Shown one piece after another: positions 1 to 8,563 of a stretch of DNA of 64,000 bases. The position numbers and the translations under genes are program-made. The notes beneath the pieces are model-generated. The model was not told the origin of the DNA. It saw only the letters and a program-made list of their open reading frames with translations, and did no database searches. Numbering within the stretch: position 1 is the stretch's first letter; each line of letters opens with the position of its first letter. This DNA is from Nitratireductor mangrovi. Its GTDB lineage: Bacteria; Pseudomonadota; Alphaproteobacteria; Rhizobiales; Rhizobiaceae. Location: NCBI RefSeq assembly GCF_007922615.2, contig NZ_CP042301.2, positions 1,054,001 to 1,118,000 on the forward strand, read 5' to 3'.

Positions 1-570
1 GCCAGGTGCAATCGCGTTGACGTTGATGCCCTTGCCGGCCCACTCATTGGCGAGGATTCGCGTGACGCCGACAGCGCCGTGCTTGGCGGCGGTATAGGAG
101 GCGACGCGGATGCCGCCCTGAAACGACAGCACCGAGGCGATGTTGACGATCTTGCCCGGCCGGCCTGCCGCGATCGCCATCCGGCCGAGGGCCTGGCACA
201 GCACGAACATGCTTTTCAGGTTCACGTCCAGCACGTCGTCCCAGTCGTCTTCGGAAAAGTCGACCGCGTCGGCGCGGCGGATGATGCCGGCATTGTTGAC
301 CAGCCCGTCGACCGGTCCGTGCTCGGCCCAGGCCTTCTCGAACATGGCGCGCGCGGCCCTGGCGTCGCCGAGGTCGCAGGTGATGGCCACGAAGCTGCCG
401 GCCTCGTCATTGATGCGTCGCGCGGTTGCGTCCATGGCGGAGCGCCCGACACCGAGCACCCTGGCGCCTGCCCGGGCCACTGCTACCGCGATGCCCTGGC
501 CGATGCCGGTGTTGGCGCCGGTCACCATCACCGTGCGACCCGACAGGCTGAACGGCGAGGGGGCACTCAT
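1..570 (-). CDS. kduD: 2-deoxy-D-gluconate 3-dehydrogenase-like SDR (KduD), partial
   Basis: Short-chain dehydrogenase, expected to reduce 2,5-diketo-3-deoxygluconate to 2-keto-3-deoxygluconate with NAD(P)H in the cytoplasm. Visible in the 190 codons present: the Rossmann motif TGANTGIG near residues 15-22, NNAG about residue 90, and the catalytic Ser plus YTAAK. The frame stays open to the left edge, so the C-terminal quarter (usual length about 250) is missing. The ATG at 570 overlaps the kduI stop as ATGA, so the two are translationally coupled. The KduD assignment rests on the adjacent KduI and the hexuronate genes; the SDR family itself is certain. Confidence 0.85.
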   Translation of the reverse strand, partial: MSAPSPFSLSGRTVMVTGANTGIGQGIAVAVARAGARVLGVGRSAMDATARRINDEAGSFVAITCDLGDARAARAMFEKAWAEHGPVDGLVNNAGIIRRADAVDFSEDDWDDVLDVNLKSMFVLCQALGRMAIAAGRPGKIVNIASVLSFQGGIRVASYTAAKHGAVGVTRILANEWAGKGINVNAIAPG

Positions 571-1415
571 CGGATCGCGCCCATATCCACCATCTCGACG
601 TCGGTATAGTCGACATTGTCGCCGGCCATGGCCCAGATGAAGGTGTAGCCGGCGGTGCCGCAGCCGGAGTGGATCGACCATGGCGGCGAGAGTACGGCCT
701 GCTCGTTCCTCATCACGATATGCCGGGTTTCGGTCGGTTCGCCCATGAAGTGGAAGACGCGCGCCGTCTCCGGCAGGTCGAAATAGAGATAGGCCTCCAT
801 GCGGCGGTCGTGCACATGCGCCGGCATGGTGTTCCAGACCGAGCCGGGCGCGATATTGGTCATGCCGACGACAAGCTGGCAGGTTTTCGCGCCCTCGGGG
901 TGAATGAACTGGAAGATCGAGCGTTCGTTGCAGGTCTCCGGACTGCCGAGGTCGATCCGCTTCGCCTCGCCGATGCGGATCAGCCGCGTCGGGTGGCTCT
1001 GGTGCGCCGGCGCGCTGAGCAGGTAGAACCGGGCCGGGTTGGCGGCATCGTCCGAGGCGAAGCTCACCTCGTTGCCCATGCCGACATAAAGCATGTCGCG
1101 CGTCTCGAGCCGGTGGCGTTCGCCGCCCGCCTCGATCGTGCCGGCACCGCCGATATTGACGGCGATCAGTTCGCGCCGGTCGAGAAAGGCTTTTGTTCCG
1201 GTCGGCCGGATCGCCTCCAGCGGCAGCGGCCTGGCAGTCGGCGTGGCGCCGCCGACGATCATGCGGTCGTAATGCGTGTAGGTGAGGTTCACCTTGCCCG
1301 GCTGGAACAGATCTTCGACCAGGAAATTCCGGCGCAGGTCTTCGGTGCCCATGCGCGCCGCGGTTGCCGGGTCGATCGCAAAGCGCGACCGGTGGCTCGT
1401 GTGGGTGTCACTCAT
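567..1415 (-). CDS. kduI: 5-keto-4-deoxyuronate isomerase KduI
   Basis: The 282-residue product has the usual KduI length. It interconverts 5-keto-4-deoxyuronate and 2,5-diketo-3-deoxygluconate, feeding the next enzyme, KduD. The cupin metal-binding signature is visible as PAHVHDRRMEAYLYF (two His and a Glu), with the fourth ligand His in WSIHSGCG near the C-terminus. The start overlaps the end of the GntR regulator gene by 8 bases and the stop overlaps kduD by 4, so it sits inside a coupled operon. Cytoplasmic; role in pectin or glycosaminoglycan-derived uronate use follows from the family. Confidence 0.93.
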   Translation of the reverse strand: MSDTHTSHRSRFAIDPATAARMGTEDLRRNFLVEDLFQPGKVNLTYTHYDRMIVGGATPTARPLPLEAIRPTGTKAFLDRRELIAVNIGGAGTIEAGGERHRLETRDMLYVGMGNEVSFASDDAANPARFYLLSAPAHQSHPTRLIRIGEAKRIDLGSPETCNERSIFQFIHPEGAKTCQLVVGMTNIAPGSVWNTMPAHVHDRRMEAYLYFDLPETARVFHFMGEPTETRHIVMRNEQAVLSPPWSIHSGCGTAGYTFIWAMAGDNVDYTDVEMVDMGAIR

Positions 1416-2214
1416 GCTTTCCTGCTTTCTGCTTGCTGCGAGGGGCGGCGCTCATGTCGCGCCCGAAAACGTAGCCGGCCTGTTCGCCATTGAGCCGCTT
1501 GTAGTAGCGCTCCTGGCTGGCCGTCAGGTGGGTGCGCATGGCGTTGCGGGCGCGGTCGGGATCGCCGGCGGAGATGGCGCGCAGGATCTCCAGATGCTCG
1601 GTCTGCAGACCTTCCTGATACTCCTTCGTCAGGGTGCTGTCGGTGCCCCAGGGCGAGGTAATGTCGCAGGGGATGGCGCGCGTGCCGAGCGCATCGAGAA
1701 CCTCGACGTAAAAGGGGTTGTTGGTAGCCGCGGCGATGGCGCGGTGAAACTCGAAATCGGTGCGGCCGGTCGCCTCGCTCTTCGCCAGCAGCTGGTCGAA
1801 CTCGAAGAACGCCTCCTGGATCGCCGCCTGCTGCGCGTTGTTGCGGCGCACCGCCGCCAGTCCGGCGCTCTCGATCTCGATGCCCATGCGGACCTCGAGC
1901 ACGTTGAGCGCGTGGCTGATCTTGTTGCCGATGTCGAGCGAGATGGTTCCGAAGGTGGTGGTCGGCGTCTCGCGCACGAAGACGCCGGCGCCCTGGCGTG
2001 GCTCGACAAGCCCGTCGGCGGCGAGCGACGCCACCGCCTCGCGTACCACGGTACGGCTCACCCCGAAGAGCTGGGTGAGCTGGCTTTCGGTCGGCAGGCG
2101 GCTGCCGGGTTCGTAGCGGCCCGCGGCGATCTGCTCGCGGATCGAGGCGACGATGCGCTCCGACAGTTTCGGGCGCCGCTCGATGCGAGTCTCGATGGTG
2201 GTTTCGTTGGCCAT
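1408..2214 (-). CDS. GntR/FadR-family transcriptional regulator
   Basis: 268-residue regulator. The N-terminal GntR winged helix (about residues 15-80) contains PPTESQLTQLFGVSRTVVRE-like sequence with the typical PRQGAGVFV wing; the C-terminal FCD domain (about 100-240) contains the metal-ligand pattern FHRAIAAATNNPFY and HLEILRAI. The frame is open far upstream, but the ATG at 2214 gives a normal FadR-type N-terminus and is preceded by purine-rich GGGAAGACAGGA. Being inside the kdu/TRAP operon, it most likely represses this hexuronate locus in response to a uronate intermediate. The ligand is inferred, not visible. Confidence 0.9.
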   Translation of the reverse strand: MANETTIETRIERRPKLSERIVASIREQIAAGRYEPGSRLPTESQLTQLFGVSRTVVREAVASLAADGLVEPRQGAGVFVRETPTTTFGTISLDIGNKISHALNVLEVRMGIEIESAGLAAVRRNNAQQAAIQEAFFEFDQLLAKSEATGRTDFEFHRAIAAATNNPFYVEVLDALGTRAIPCDITSPWGTDSTLTKEYQEGLQTEHLEILRAISAGDPDRARNAMRTHLTASQERYYKRLNGEQAGYVFGRDMSAAPRSKQKAGKHE

Positions 2215-2240
2215 TCCTGTCTTCCCGTCCGCTGCCTCGG

Positions 2241-3521
2241 TCACCGGAACACGCTCGGAAGCCAGAGGCTGAATGCGGGGACGAAGGTGACCAGCAGCAA
2301 CACGACGATGCCCGCTCCGTAGAACGGCCAGATCGACCGCATGGCCTGCCAGACCGATATCCTGCCCACCGCGCAGGCGACGAACTGAACCGCGCCAACC
2401 GGCGGCGTGTTGAGCCCCAGCCCGAGATTGAGGATCAGGATCACGCCGAAATGCACCGGGTCGACGCCGTAGTGGGTCGCGACCGGCAGGAAGATCGGTG
2501 TGGTGATGATGATGGTCGGCCCCATGTCCATGAAGGTGCCGAGCAGCAAAAGCAGGACGTTGATCAGGAGCAGGATCACCAGCGGGTTCTGGGAGATCGT
2601 GCCCATCCAGTCGATCAGCGTCGCCGGAATGCGCAGGAACGCCATCAGCCAGGCAAAGGATGCGGCCGTGCCGATGATGATCAGCACCATGGATGTCGTC
2701 CGCACCGCGCCGAGCGTGGCGTCGACGAAGGCCGACCAGCCCATCGAGCGGTAGACGATCAGGGTTACCAGGAGCGCGTAGAAGACCGCGATGCACGAAC
2801 TCTCCGTGGCCGTGAACACGCCCGAGCGGACGCCGCCGAAGATGATGCCGATCAGCATCAAGCCCGGAAGCGCGTTGAGCAGGAACCAGCCGACCCGCGC
2901 AAAGCCCGGAAACTGCTCGGTCGGATAGCCGCGCCGGCGGGCGACCAGATAGGCGGTCACCATCAGCGCCGAGGCCAGCATCAGGCCGGGGATGATGCCG
3001 GCGGTGAACAGGTCGGCGATCGAGATCTTCCCGCCGGCCGAGATCGAATAGATGATCATGTTGTGCGAGGGCGGCAGCAATAGCGCGATCAGGGCCGCCA
3101 TCGAGGTGACGTTGACCGCATAGTCGGCGCCATAACCGCGCATCTTCATCTGCGGGATCATCAGGCCGCCGACGGCCGCGGCTTCGGCCACGGCGGAACC
3201 GGAGATGCCGCCGAACAGCGTCGAGGCGGCGATGTTGACCTGGCCGAGGCCACCGCGCAGATGGCCGATGAGCGAGCCGGCGAAAGCGACGATGCGCTGG
3301 GCAATGCCGCCGCGCACCATCAGGTCGCCGGCATAGATGAAGAACGGGATCGCCAGCAGCGTGAAGACGTTCATGCCGGAGTTCATCTGCTGGAAGACCA
3401 CCATCGGCGGCAGGCCGATATAGAGAATGGTGGCGAAGCTCGCGACGCCCAGGCAGAAGGCGATCGGCGTTCCGATCAGCATGAGAACCACGAAGGTTCC
3501 GAACAGGATCGCGGCGGCCAT
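2241..3521 (-). CDS. TRAP transporter large permease, DctM type
   Basis: 426-residue, strongly hydrophobic protein with about a dozen membrane segments, matching the DctM/SiaM large subunit that carries Na+-driven substrate translocation in TRAP systems. Family motifs include LIGTPIAFCLG at the N-terminus and the LLPPSHNMIIYS and MGPTIIITTPIFLP segments. The ATG at 3521 was chosen over in-frame upstream codons because GGAGGG lies 5-6 bases before it and it starts 1 base after the dctQ stop. With the DctQ and DctP genes just upstream it forms a complete TRAP importer, presumably for hexuronates given uxaC and kduI in the same operon. Confidence 0.93.
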   Translation of the reverse strand: MAAAILFGTFVVLMLIGTPIAFCLGVASFATILYIGLPPMVVFQQMNSGMNVFTLLAIPFFIYAGDLMVRGGIAQRIVAFAGSLIGHLRGGLGQVNIAASTLFGGISGSAVAEAAAVGGLMIPQMKMRGYGADYAVNVTSMAALIALLLPPSHNMIIYSISAGGKISIADLFTAGIIPGLMLASALMVTAYLVARRRGYPTEQFPGFARVGWFLLNALPGLMLIGIIFGGVRSGVFTATESSCIAVFYALLVTLIVYRSMGWSAFVDATLGAVRTTSMVLIIIGTAASFAWLMAFLRIPATLIDWMGTISQNPLVILLLINVLLLLLGTFMDMGPTIIITTPIFLPVATHYGVDPVHFGVILILNLGLGLNTPPVGAVQFVACAVGRISVWQAMRSIWPFYGAGIVVLLLVTFVPAFSLWLPSVFR

Positions 3522-3522
3522 G

Positions 3523-4107
3523 TCAGCCCTCCTTCGCGGCGTCATGTGCCGGGGCGTCATCGTGAATGTCGCGGTCGACCTCGACGCCGGACCAGCGCAA
3601 TGCGATGCGCTCCAGCGCGAACAGGCCGATGAGCACGCCGCCCGCCGTCAGCGGCATGTAGCGGAACGACCCGCTGATGCCGAGACCGGGCATGACCTCG
3701 TTCCACTGCAGGCGCATCAGCGTGATGCCGTAATAGATCATGCCCAGCGCGAAGGCGCACACGACCAGGTCGGAGAGCGTACGCAAAACCTTCTTGCTAC
3801 CGCCCGGCAAGACGTAGAGCAGCACGTCGAAGCCGAGGTGGAAATTCTCGCGCACGCCGACCGCCGCCCCGAGGAAGATGAACCAGCTCATGATCAGATT
3901 GGCGCTGAGCTCGGTCCAGGCGTTGCCCCAGTTCAGCACGTAGCGCAGGAACACCTGCCAGAAGACGATCACCGACATGGCGACCAGGCCGGCGCCGGCG
4001 AGGTAGAGCGCGGTGTTGGAAACCGCCGACAGCGCGCGCGCCACGGGCGCCAGCAGCGGCAGTTGCGCGGCGTCCACCTTGATCTGTTTCAGCGCCTGGT
4101 CGGACAT
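3523..4107 (-). CDS. TRAP transporter small permease, DctQ type
   Basis: 194-residue membrane protein with four predicted helices, the layout of the DctQ small subunit that partners DctM. The stretch WTELSANLIMSWFIFLGAA resembles the conserved WxEE-type region of the family. The ATG at 4107 is preferred to an upstream TTG because it is a standard start with AAAGG upstream. The stop lies directly before the dctM start, so both permeases are co-translated. It is separated from the dctP gene by a strong stem-loop. Confidence 0.92.
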   Translation of the reverse strand: MSDQALKQIKVDAAQLPLLAPVARALSAVSNTALYLAGAGLVAMSVIVFWQVFLRYVLNWGNAWTELSANLIMSWFIFLGAAVGVRENFHLGFDVLLYVLPGGSKKVLRTLSDLVVCAFALGMIYYGITLMRLQWNEVMPGLGISGSFRYMPLTAGGVLIGLFALERIALRWSGVEVDRDIHDDAPAHDAAKEG

Positions 4108-4146
4108 GATTGTGTCGGCCTTTCGGGTCGGCTCGGGCAAGCCGGT

Positions 4147-4174
4147 GCCGGGCCGCCTGTTGCGGCGGCCCGGC
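4147..4174 (-). promoter_or_regulatory. GC-rich stem-loop between dctP and dctQ
   Basis: A perfect 11-bp inverted repeat, GCCGGGCCGCC (4147-4157) and GGCGGCCCGGC (4164-4174), with a 6-base loop, lies just 3' of the binding-protein gene and before the permease genes. No T-run follows in the transcription direction, so it is more likely an mRNA 3'-end stabiliser or attenuator than a full terminator. Confidence 0.7.
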
Positions 4175-4188
4175 CGTTTCGCCGCGGG

Positions 4189-5166
4189 CTACTCGACCGC
4201 CTTGATGCGGGCGACCAGGTCCTGGAGCTTGGGATCGGTCACGTGCTTTTCGTAGACCGGGCCCATCGCATCGATGAAGGGCTGCTTTTCGGGCGTGGTG
4301 ATCTTCGAACCACCTTCCTCGACCTTGGCGCGCGAGGCGGCCACCTGCGCGTCCCAGAGCTCCCACTGCTTCTCGACGCTGTCCCTGGCGGCCTGCTTGA
4401 AGATCGCCTTGTCCTCGTCCGACAGCTTGTCCCAGGAGACCTTTGACATCACGAAGACTTCCGGAACGATCAGGTGCTCGTCGAGCGCGTAATGCTTGGC
4501 GACCTCGGCATGCTTGGCGGTGTCGTAGCTCGGAAAGTTGTTCTCCGCGCCGTCGATGACGCCGGTCTCGATCGACGAATAGACCTCGCCATAAGGCATC
4601 GGAGTTGCGGTGGCGCCGAGCGCGGCCACCATGTCGACGAAGATGTCGGACTGCATGACACGGAACTTCATGCCGGCCAGGTCGTCCTTGGACATGATCG
4701 GCTTCTTGGAATTGTAGAAGGAGCGGGCGCCGCCGTCATAGAAGGCGAGCCCGATCACGCCATGCGCCTCGAACGCGGCCAGGATCTCCTCGCCGATCTC
4801 GCCGGTCATGACCTTGCGGGCGTGATCCACGGAGCGGAAGACGTAGGGCAGGGACGGCACGGTGGTTTCGGGGATGAGCCCGTTCCATGGTCCGAGCGAA
4901 ACGCGGTTGAGATCGATCACGCCGGCGCGCACCTGCTCGATGGTGTCGGCTTCCTGGCCGAGCTGCGCGGAGTGATAGACTTCAACCTTGTAGCGGCCCT
5001 CGGTGCGCTCCTCGACGAGCTTGCCGAAATGCTTCACCGCCTCAACCGTCGGATAGCCGTCCGGATGCGTGTCGGACGAACGCAGCACCGTCTGGGCGCT
5101 GGCCGCACCGACCATGACCGCCCCGGCCAGGGCCGCCACCGTGGCGATCTTCGTAAAATGCAACAT
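4189..5166 (-). CDS. TRAP transporter substrate-binding protein, DctP type
   Basis: 325-residue periplasmic binding protein. A Sec signal peptide spans residues 1-24 (MLHFTKIATVAALAGAVMVG, cleavage after ASA). The mature protein has DctP hallmarks: TLRSS-like start (TVLRSSDTHPDGYPT), then KFRVMQSDIFVDMVAALGA with the conserved substrate-carboxylate-binding Arg and NNFPSYD. The frame extends far upstream but the ATG at 5166 has GGGAGGA 4 bases before it and begins the signal peptide. It delivers an acidic sugar, probably a hexuronate, to the DctQM permease encoded downstream. Confidence 0.94.
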   Translation of the reverse strand: MLHFTKIATVAALAGAVMVGAASAQTVLRSSDTHPDGYPTVEAVKHFGKLVEERTEGRYKVEVYHSAQLGQEADTIEQVRAGVIDLNRVSLGPWNGLIPETTVPSLPYVFRSVDHARKVMTGEIGEEILAAFEAHGVIGLAFYDGGARSFYNSKKPIMSKDDLAGMKFRVMQSDIFVDMVAALGATATPMPYGEVYSSIETGVIDGAENNFPSYDTAKHAEVAKHYALDEHLIVPEVFVMSKVSWDKLSDEDKAIFKQAARDSVEKQWELWDAQVAASRAKVEEGGSKITTPEKQPFIDAMGPVYEKHVTDPKLQDLVARIKAVE

Positions 5167-5201
5167 GGTTTCCTCCCGTTTGCATGCGGGCATCATGCCC
5201 A

Positions 5202-6611
5202 TCAAAGCCGATACGCCTTTTTGGCGAGCGTATAGGCCAGCTCCTTCGCCACCTCGAACGCCTCGTCCTCCCCGAGCCGATGCTCGGAAACCAGGCGCGC
5301 GAGGAAGGCGCAGTCCACCCGGCGCGCCAGGTCGTGGCGGGCGGGGATCGAGGGGAATGCCCTCGTATCGTCGTTGAAGCCGACGGTGTTGTAGAAGCCG
5401 GCGGTTTCGGTCGTGAGCTCGCGGAAACGGCGCATGCCCTCGGGGCTGTCGTAGAACCACCAGGCCGGGCCGAGCCGCAGCGCGGGATAGACGCCGGCCA
5501 GCGGCGCCAGTTCGCGCGAATAGGCGCTCTCGTCGAGCGTGAAGAGCACCACGGTCAGGTCGCGCTCCAGCCCGACCGCGTCGAGCAGCCGCTTCAGCGC
5601 GGCGACATAGTCGGTCCGGGTCGGGATATCGAAACCCTTGTCGCGACCGAATCGCTGCATGACGCCGTCGGAATGGTTGCGCCAGGAACCGGGGTGGATC
5701 TGCAGAACCAGCCCGTCGTCGAGGCTCATCTTCGCCATCTCGGTCAGCATCTGACCGCGGAACAGGCGCCGCTCGGCCGTGTCCGCCCCGCCGCTGAGCA
5801 CCTTGGCGAACAGCGCCGCCGCCTCGGTGGCCGAAAGGTTGGCCGTGCAGGCATCGGGGTGGCCGTGGTCGGACGAGGTGGCGCCGAAGGAGCGGAAATA
5901 GTCGCGGCGGGCGCGATGGGCGGCGAGGTAGCCGCTCCAAGTGCCGGTGTCCTCACCGGTCATCTCGCCGAGCTGGTCGAGATTGGCGGCAAAGCCCGGA
6001 AAATCCGGGTCGACGACCGCGTCCGGACGGTAGGCGGTGACCACCTTTCCCTTCCAGCCGCTGTCGCGGATCATGCGGTGATACTTCAGGTCGTCGAGCG
6101 CGCCCTCCGTGGTGGCGATCGCCTCGATGTTGAAGCGCTCGAACAGCGCGCGCGGCCGGAACGACGGCTCGCCGAGCCGCTCCGAGATCTGGTCGTAGAG
6201 CCGGTCGGCATTCCGTTCGTCGGGCCGCTGGTCGAGGCCGAAAAGCTCGGAGAAGACATAGTCCATCCACAGCCGGGTCGGGGTGGCGCGGAACAGATGA
6301 TAATTGCGTGCAAACAGCCGCCAGATCTTGCGCCCGTCGATCTCGACCTCGCTTCCGTCCGCCGTTGGCACGCCGAGGTCTTCGAGGCGCACGCCCTGGC
6401 TGAACAGCATTCGGAACACATAGTGGTCGGGAACGATCAGCAGTTGCGCGGGATCGGGAAAGGCTTCGTCGAGCGCGTACCAGCGCGGGTCGGTGTGCCC
6501 GTGCGGGCTGATGATCGGCAGGCCGGCAACGCTTTCGTAGAGCGCCCTCGCAATGGCGCGAACCGCCGGCTCGGCGGGAAACAGCAAATCCCGATCGACA
6601 AGCGAAGCCAT
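5202..6611 (-). CDS. uxaC: Glucuronate/galacturonate isomerase UxaC
   Basis: Uronate isomerase, converting D-glucuronate to D-fructuronate and D-galacturonate to D-tagaturonate; first cytoplasmic step of the Ashwell pathway. The amidohydrolase-fold signature SPHGHTDP lies near residue 36, and the QIHPGSWRNHSDG segment and the SPEGMRRFRELT region fit the family. The ATG at 6611 (469 aa) aligns best with UxaC N-termini (LLFPAEPAVRAIAR follows closely) and has GAGGGAGG upstream, though the spacing is long; an ATG at 6647 (481 aa) is the alternative. It is the first gene of the minus-strand hexuronate operon and is divergent from uxaA. Confidence 0.94.
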   Translation of the reverse strand: MASLVDRDLLFPAEPAVRAIARALYESVAGLPIISPHGHTDPRWYALDEAFPDPAQLLIVPDHYVFRMLFSQGVRLEDLGVPTADGSEVEIDGRKIWRLFARNYHLFRATPTRLWMDYVFSELFGLDQRPDERNADRLYDQISERLGEPSFRPRALFERFNIEAIATTEGALDDLKYHRMIRDSGWKGKVVTAYRPDAVVDPDFPGFAANLDQLGEMTGEDTGTWSGYLAAHRARRDYFRSFGATSSDHGHPDACTANLSATEAAALFAKVLSGGADTAERRLFRGQMLTEMAKMSLDDGLVLQIHPGSWRNHSDGVMQRFGRDKGFDIPTRTDYVAALKRLLDAVGLERDLTVVLFTLDESAYSRELAPLAGVYPALRLGPAWWFYDSPEGMRRFRELTTETAGFYNTVGFNDDTRAFPSIPARHDLARRVDCAFLARLVSEHRLGEDEAFEVAKELAYTLAKKAYRL

Positions 6612-7032
6612 CAGACGAGCGCCAACCTCCCTCAGCGTTCCCTTCATGGCTAGGGCGCTGAATTGAGGATGTCAACATACAAAAAAACATCATTTGTATG
6701 ATGACTTGTTGCCAGGCTGTACGGTGGCGTGTAGGGAAGGGGGCGCCCACGTGGGGAGCGCGCGGCCGGCTGGCCGAGCGATGCGATGGCAGGGGAGGAA
6801 CGCTTGCCGAAAAAAGGATTGGGGACCCTCGGCCCCACATGTCCGCAGCCTAGCTGACCCGATGGCCTTCCCGCACGAGCACCACCGGGCAGTCATCTCC
6901 GGTTTTCTCGACGTCAGCGGACAGGTCCGCGAACTGAAGGTCCACCGGTTAATGCGGGCCTTGCTCAGGTCGGCGGTGACCGGGCGCCGCGAAAGCGTGT
7001 AGGATCGTCGCCAAGCCACCGGAGAGGCAGCC
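6612..7032. other. Divergent intergenic region uxaC/uxaA
   Basis: About 420 bases between two divergent hexuronate genes. It contains an AT-rich block (about 6670-6710) with overlapping inverted repeats, described separately. No convincing coding sequence was found; the open frames here are short and lack family features. A copy of GAGAGG precedes uxaA. Confidence 0.6.
6676..6703. promoter_or_regulatory. Probable GntR operator upstream of uxaC
   Basis: Two overlapping inverted repeats in the only AT-rich patch of the gap: CATACAAA (6676-6683) with TTTGTATG (6693-6700), and the perfect CATCAT-TTGT-ATGATG (6688-6703). Arms containing TTGTAT/ATACAA are common in FadR-subfamily GntR operators, and a GntR gene lies in the operon. 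A TTGACA-like element lies on the minus strand at about 6670-6675. Binding is inferred. Confidence 0.5.
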
Positions 7033-8556
7033 ATGCTCGATAAGACCCCGCGTTTCGTCCGCCTGAACAGTGACGACAATGTCGTCGTCTGCGTCGACCG
7101 CGTTGCCGCCGGGACGCAACTGGAAGGCGTGACGGCGGCCGAGCCGATACCGCGTGGCCACAAGCTGGCGACGCGCCGGATCGACAAGGGCGAGCCGGTG
7201 CGCAAGTTCGGCCAGATCATCGGGTTTGCCAGTTCCGAAATCGAGCCCGGCCGGCATGTGCACGAGCACAATTGCGCCATCGCCGACTTCGAGCGCGACT
7301 ACGCCTTTGCTTCCGAAAACACATGGTCGCCGCCCTCGCTGGCCGGCCTGCCGGCGAGTTTTCGCGGCTTTCGCCGGCCCGGCGGCCGCGCCGGCACCCG
7401 CAACTACATCGCCATCCTCACCAGCGTGAACTGCTCGGCTTCGGTCGCCCGCTTCGCAGCACGCGCGGCCGTCGACAGCGGCATGCTGCGCGATTATCCG
7501 AATGTCGACGGCATCGCCGCCTTCACCCATGGTACGGGCTGCGGCATGGACAGCCGTGGCGAGGGTTATGACCTGCTCCAGCGCACGATCTGGGGCCACG
7601 CCGCCAACCCCAATGTAGGCGGCGCGTTGATGATCGGCCTCGGCTGCGAGGTCTTCCAGCTGCCGCGGCTTCTGGAAGCGTACGGTTTGAGCGAGTCGCC
7701 GACGTTTCGCACCATGACGATCCAGACCAGCGGCGGCACACGCGCCACCATCGATGCCGCGCTTGCCGCCATCGCCGACATGCTGCCGGCGGTCAACGCG
7801 GTCGAACGCGAGGAAATGCCGGTTTCGGATTTGACCCTGGCGCTGCAGTGCGGCGGCTCGGACGGCTATTCCGGCGTGACCGCCAATCCCGCGCTTGGCC
7901 ATGCCGCAGACCTGCTGGTCGCAGCCGGGGGCACCGCCATCCTGTCGGAGACGCCCGAAATCTATGGTGCCGAGCACCTGCTCACCCGTCGTGCTTGCGA
8001 CCGCGGGACCGGCGAGAAGCTTGTCGAGCTGATCCGCTGGTGGGAGGACTACACCGCCAAGCTCGACGGCAACATGAACAACAACCCGTCGCCCGGCAAC
8101 AAGCTCGGCGGCCTGACCACGATCCTCGAAAAATCGCTCGGTGCGGCCGCCAAGGGCGGCACGTCGCCGTTGGCGGGCGTCTACCGCTACGCCGAACCGG
8201 TCGACAGGCGCGGCTTCGTGTTCATGGATTCGCCGGGCTACGATCCGTGCTCGGTGACGGGCCAGGTGGCTTCCGGCGCCAACATCGTCGCCTTCACCAC
8301 CGGCCGCGGCTCGGCGTTCGGATGCAAGCCGGCACCGTCGATCAAGCTCGCCACCAATTCCGAACTCTATGCCAACATGACCGAGGACATGGACGCCAAT
8401 TGCGGCGATATCCTCGACGGTGTATCGGTCGAGGAAAAGGGTCGCGACATCTTCCGCCTTCTGGTCGAGACGGCTTCGGGCCGGCGCTCAAAATCCGAAC
8501 AACTTGGCTATGGCGACAACGAGTTCGTGCCCTGGCAAGTCGGCGCCGTGATGTAA
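7033..8556 (+). CDS. uxaA: Altronate dehydratase UxaA
   Basis: 507-residue UxaA, dehydrating D-altronate to 2-keto-3-deoxygluconate in the galacturonate branch. The N-terminal SAF-like domain (about 1-95, containing HVHEHNCAIADF) is joined to the large catalytic domain that starts at GFRRPGGRAGTRNYIAIL and carries THGTGCGMDSRGEGYD, NNPSPGNKLGGLTTILEKS and FTTGRGSAFGCKPAPSIKLA, all standard for the family. GGAGAGG lies 6 bases before the ATG. Transcribed divergently from uxaC, presumably under the same GntR regulator. No tagaturonate or fructuronate reductase is seen here; it may lie beyond the left edge. Confidence 0.95.
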   Translation: MLDKTPRFVRLNSDDNVVVCVDRVAAGTQLEGVTAAEPIPRGHKLATRRIDKGEPVRKFGQIIGFASSEIEPGRHVHEHNCAIADFERDYAFASENTWSPPSLAGLPASFRGFRRPGGRAGTRNYIAILTSVNCSASVARFAARAAVDSGMLRDYPNVDGIAAFTHGTGCGMDSRGEGYDLLQRTIWGHAANPNVGGALMIGLGCEVFQLPRLLEAYGLSESPTFRTMTIQTSGGTRATIDAALAAIADMLPAVNAVEREEMPVSDLTLALQCGGSDGYSGVTANPALGHAADLLVAAGGTAILSETPEIYGAEHLLTRRACDRGTGEKLVELIRWWEDYTAKLDGNMNNNPSPGNKLGGLTTILEKSLGAAAKGGTSPLAGVYRYAEPVDRRGFVFMDSPGYDPCSVTGQVASGANIVAFTTGRGSAFGCKPAPSIKLATNSELYANMTEDMDANCGDILDGVSVEEKGRDIFRLLVETASGRRSKSEQLGYGDNEFVPWQVGAVM

Positions 8557-8563
8557 GGGAAGC

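Noticed and set aside
5167..5940. N-terminal extension of the TRAP binding protein across uxaC
   Set aside because: The extension is an out-of-frame shadow of uxaC. The signal peptide and the ribosome-binding site mark the start at 5166.
6694..7002. Possible small gene in the uxaC/uxaA gap
   Set aside because: No ribosome-binding site, no family features, and it covers the probable operator.
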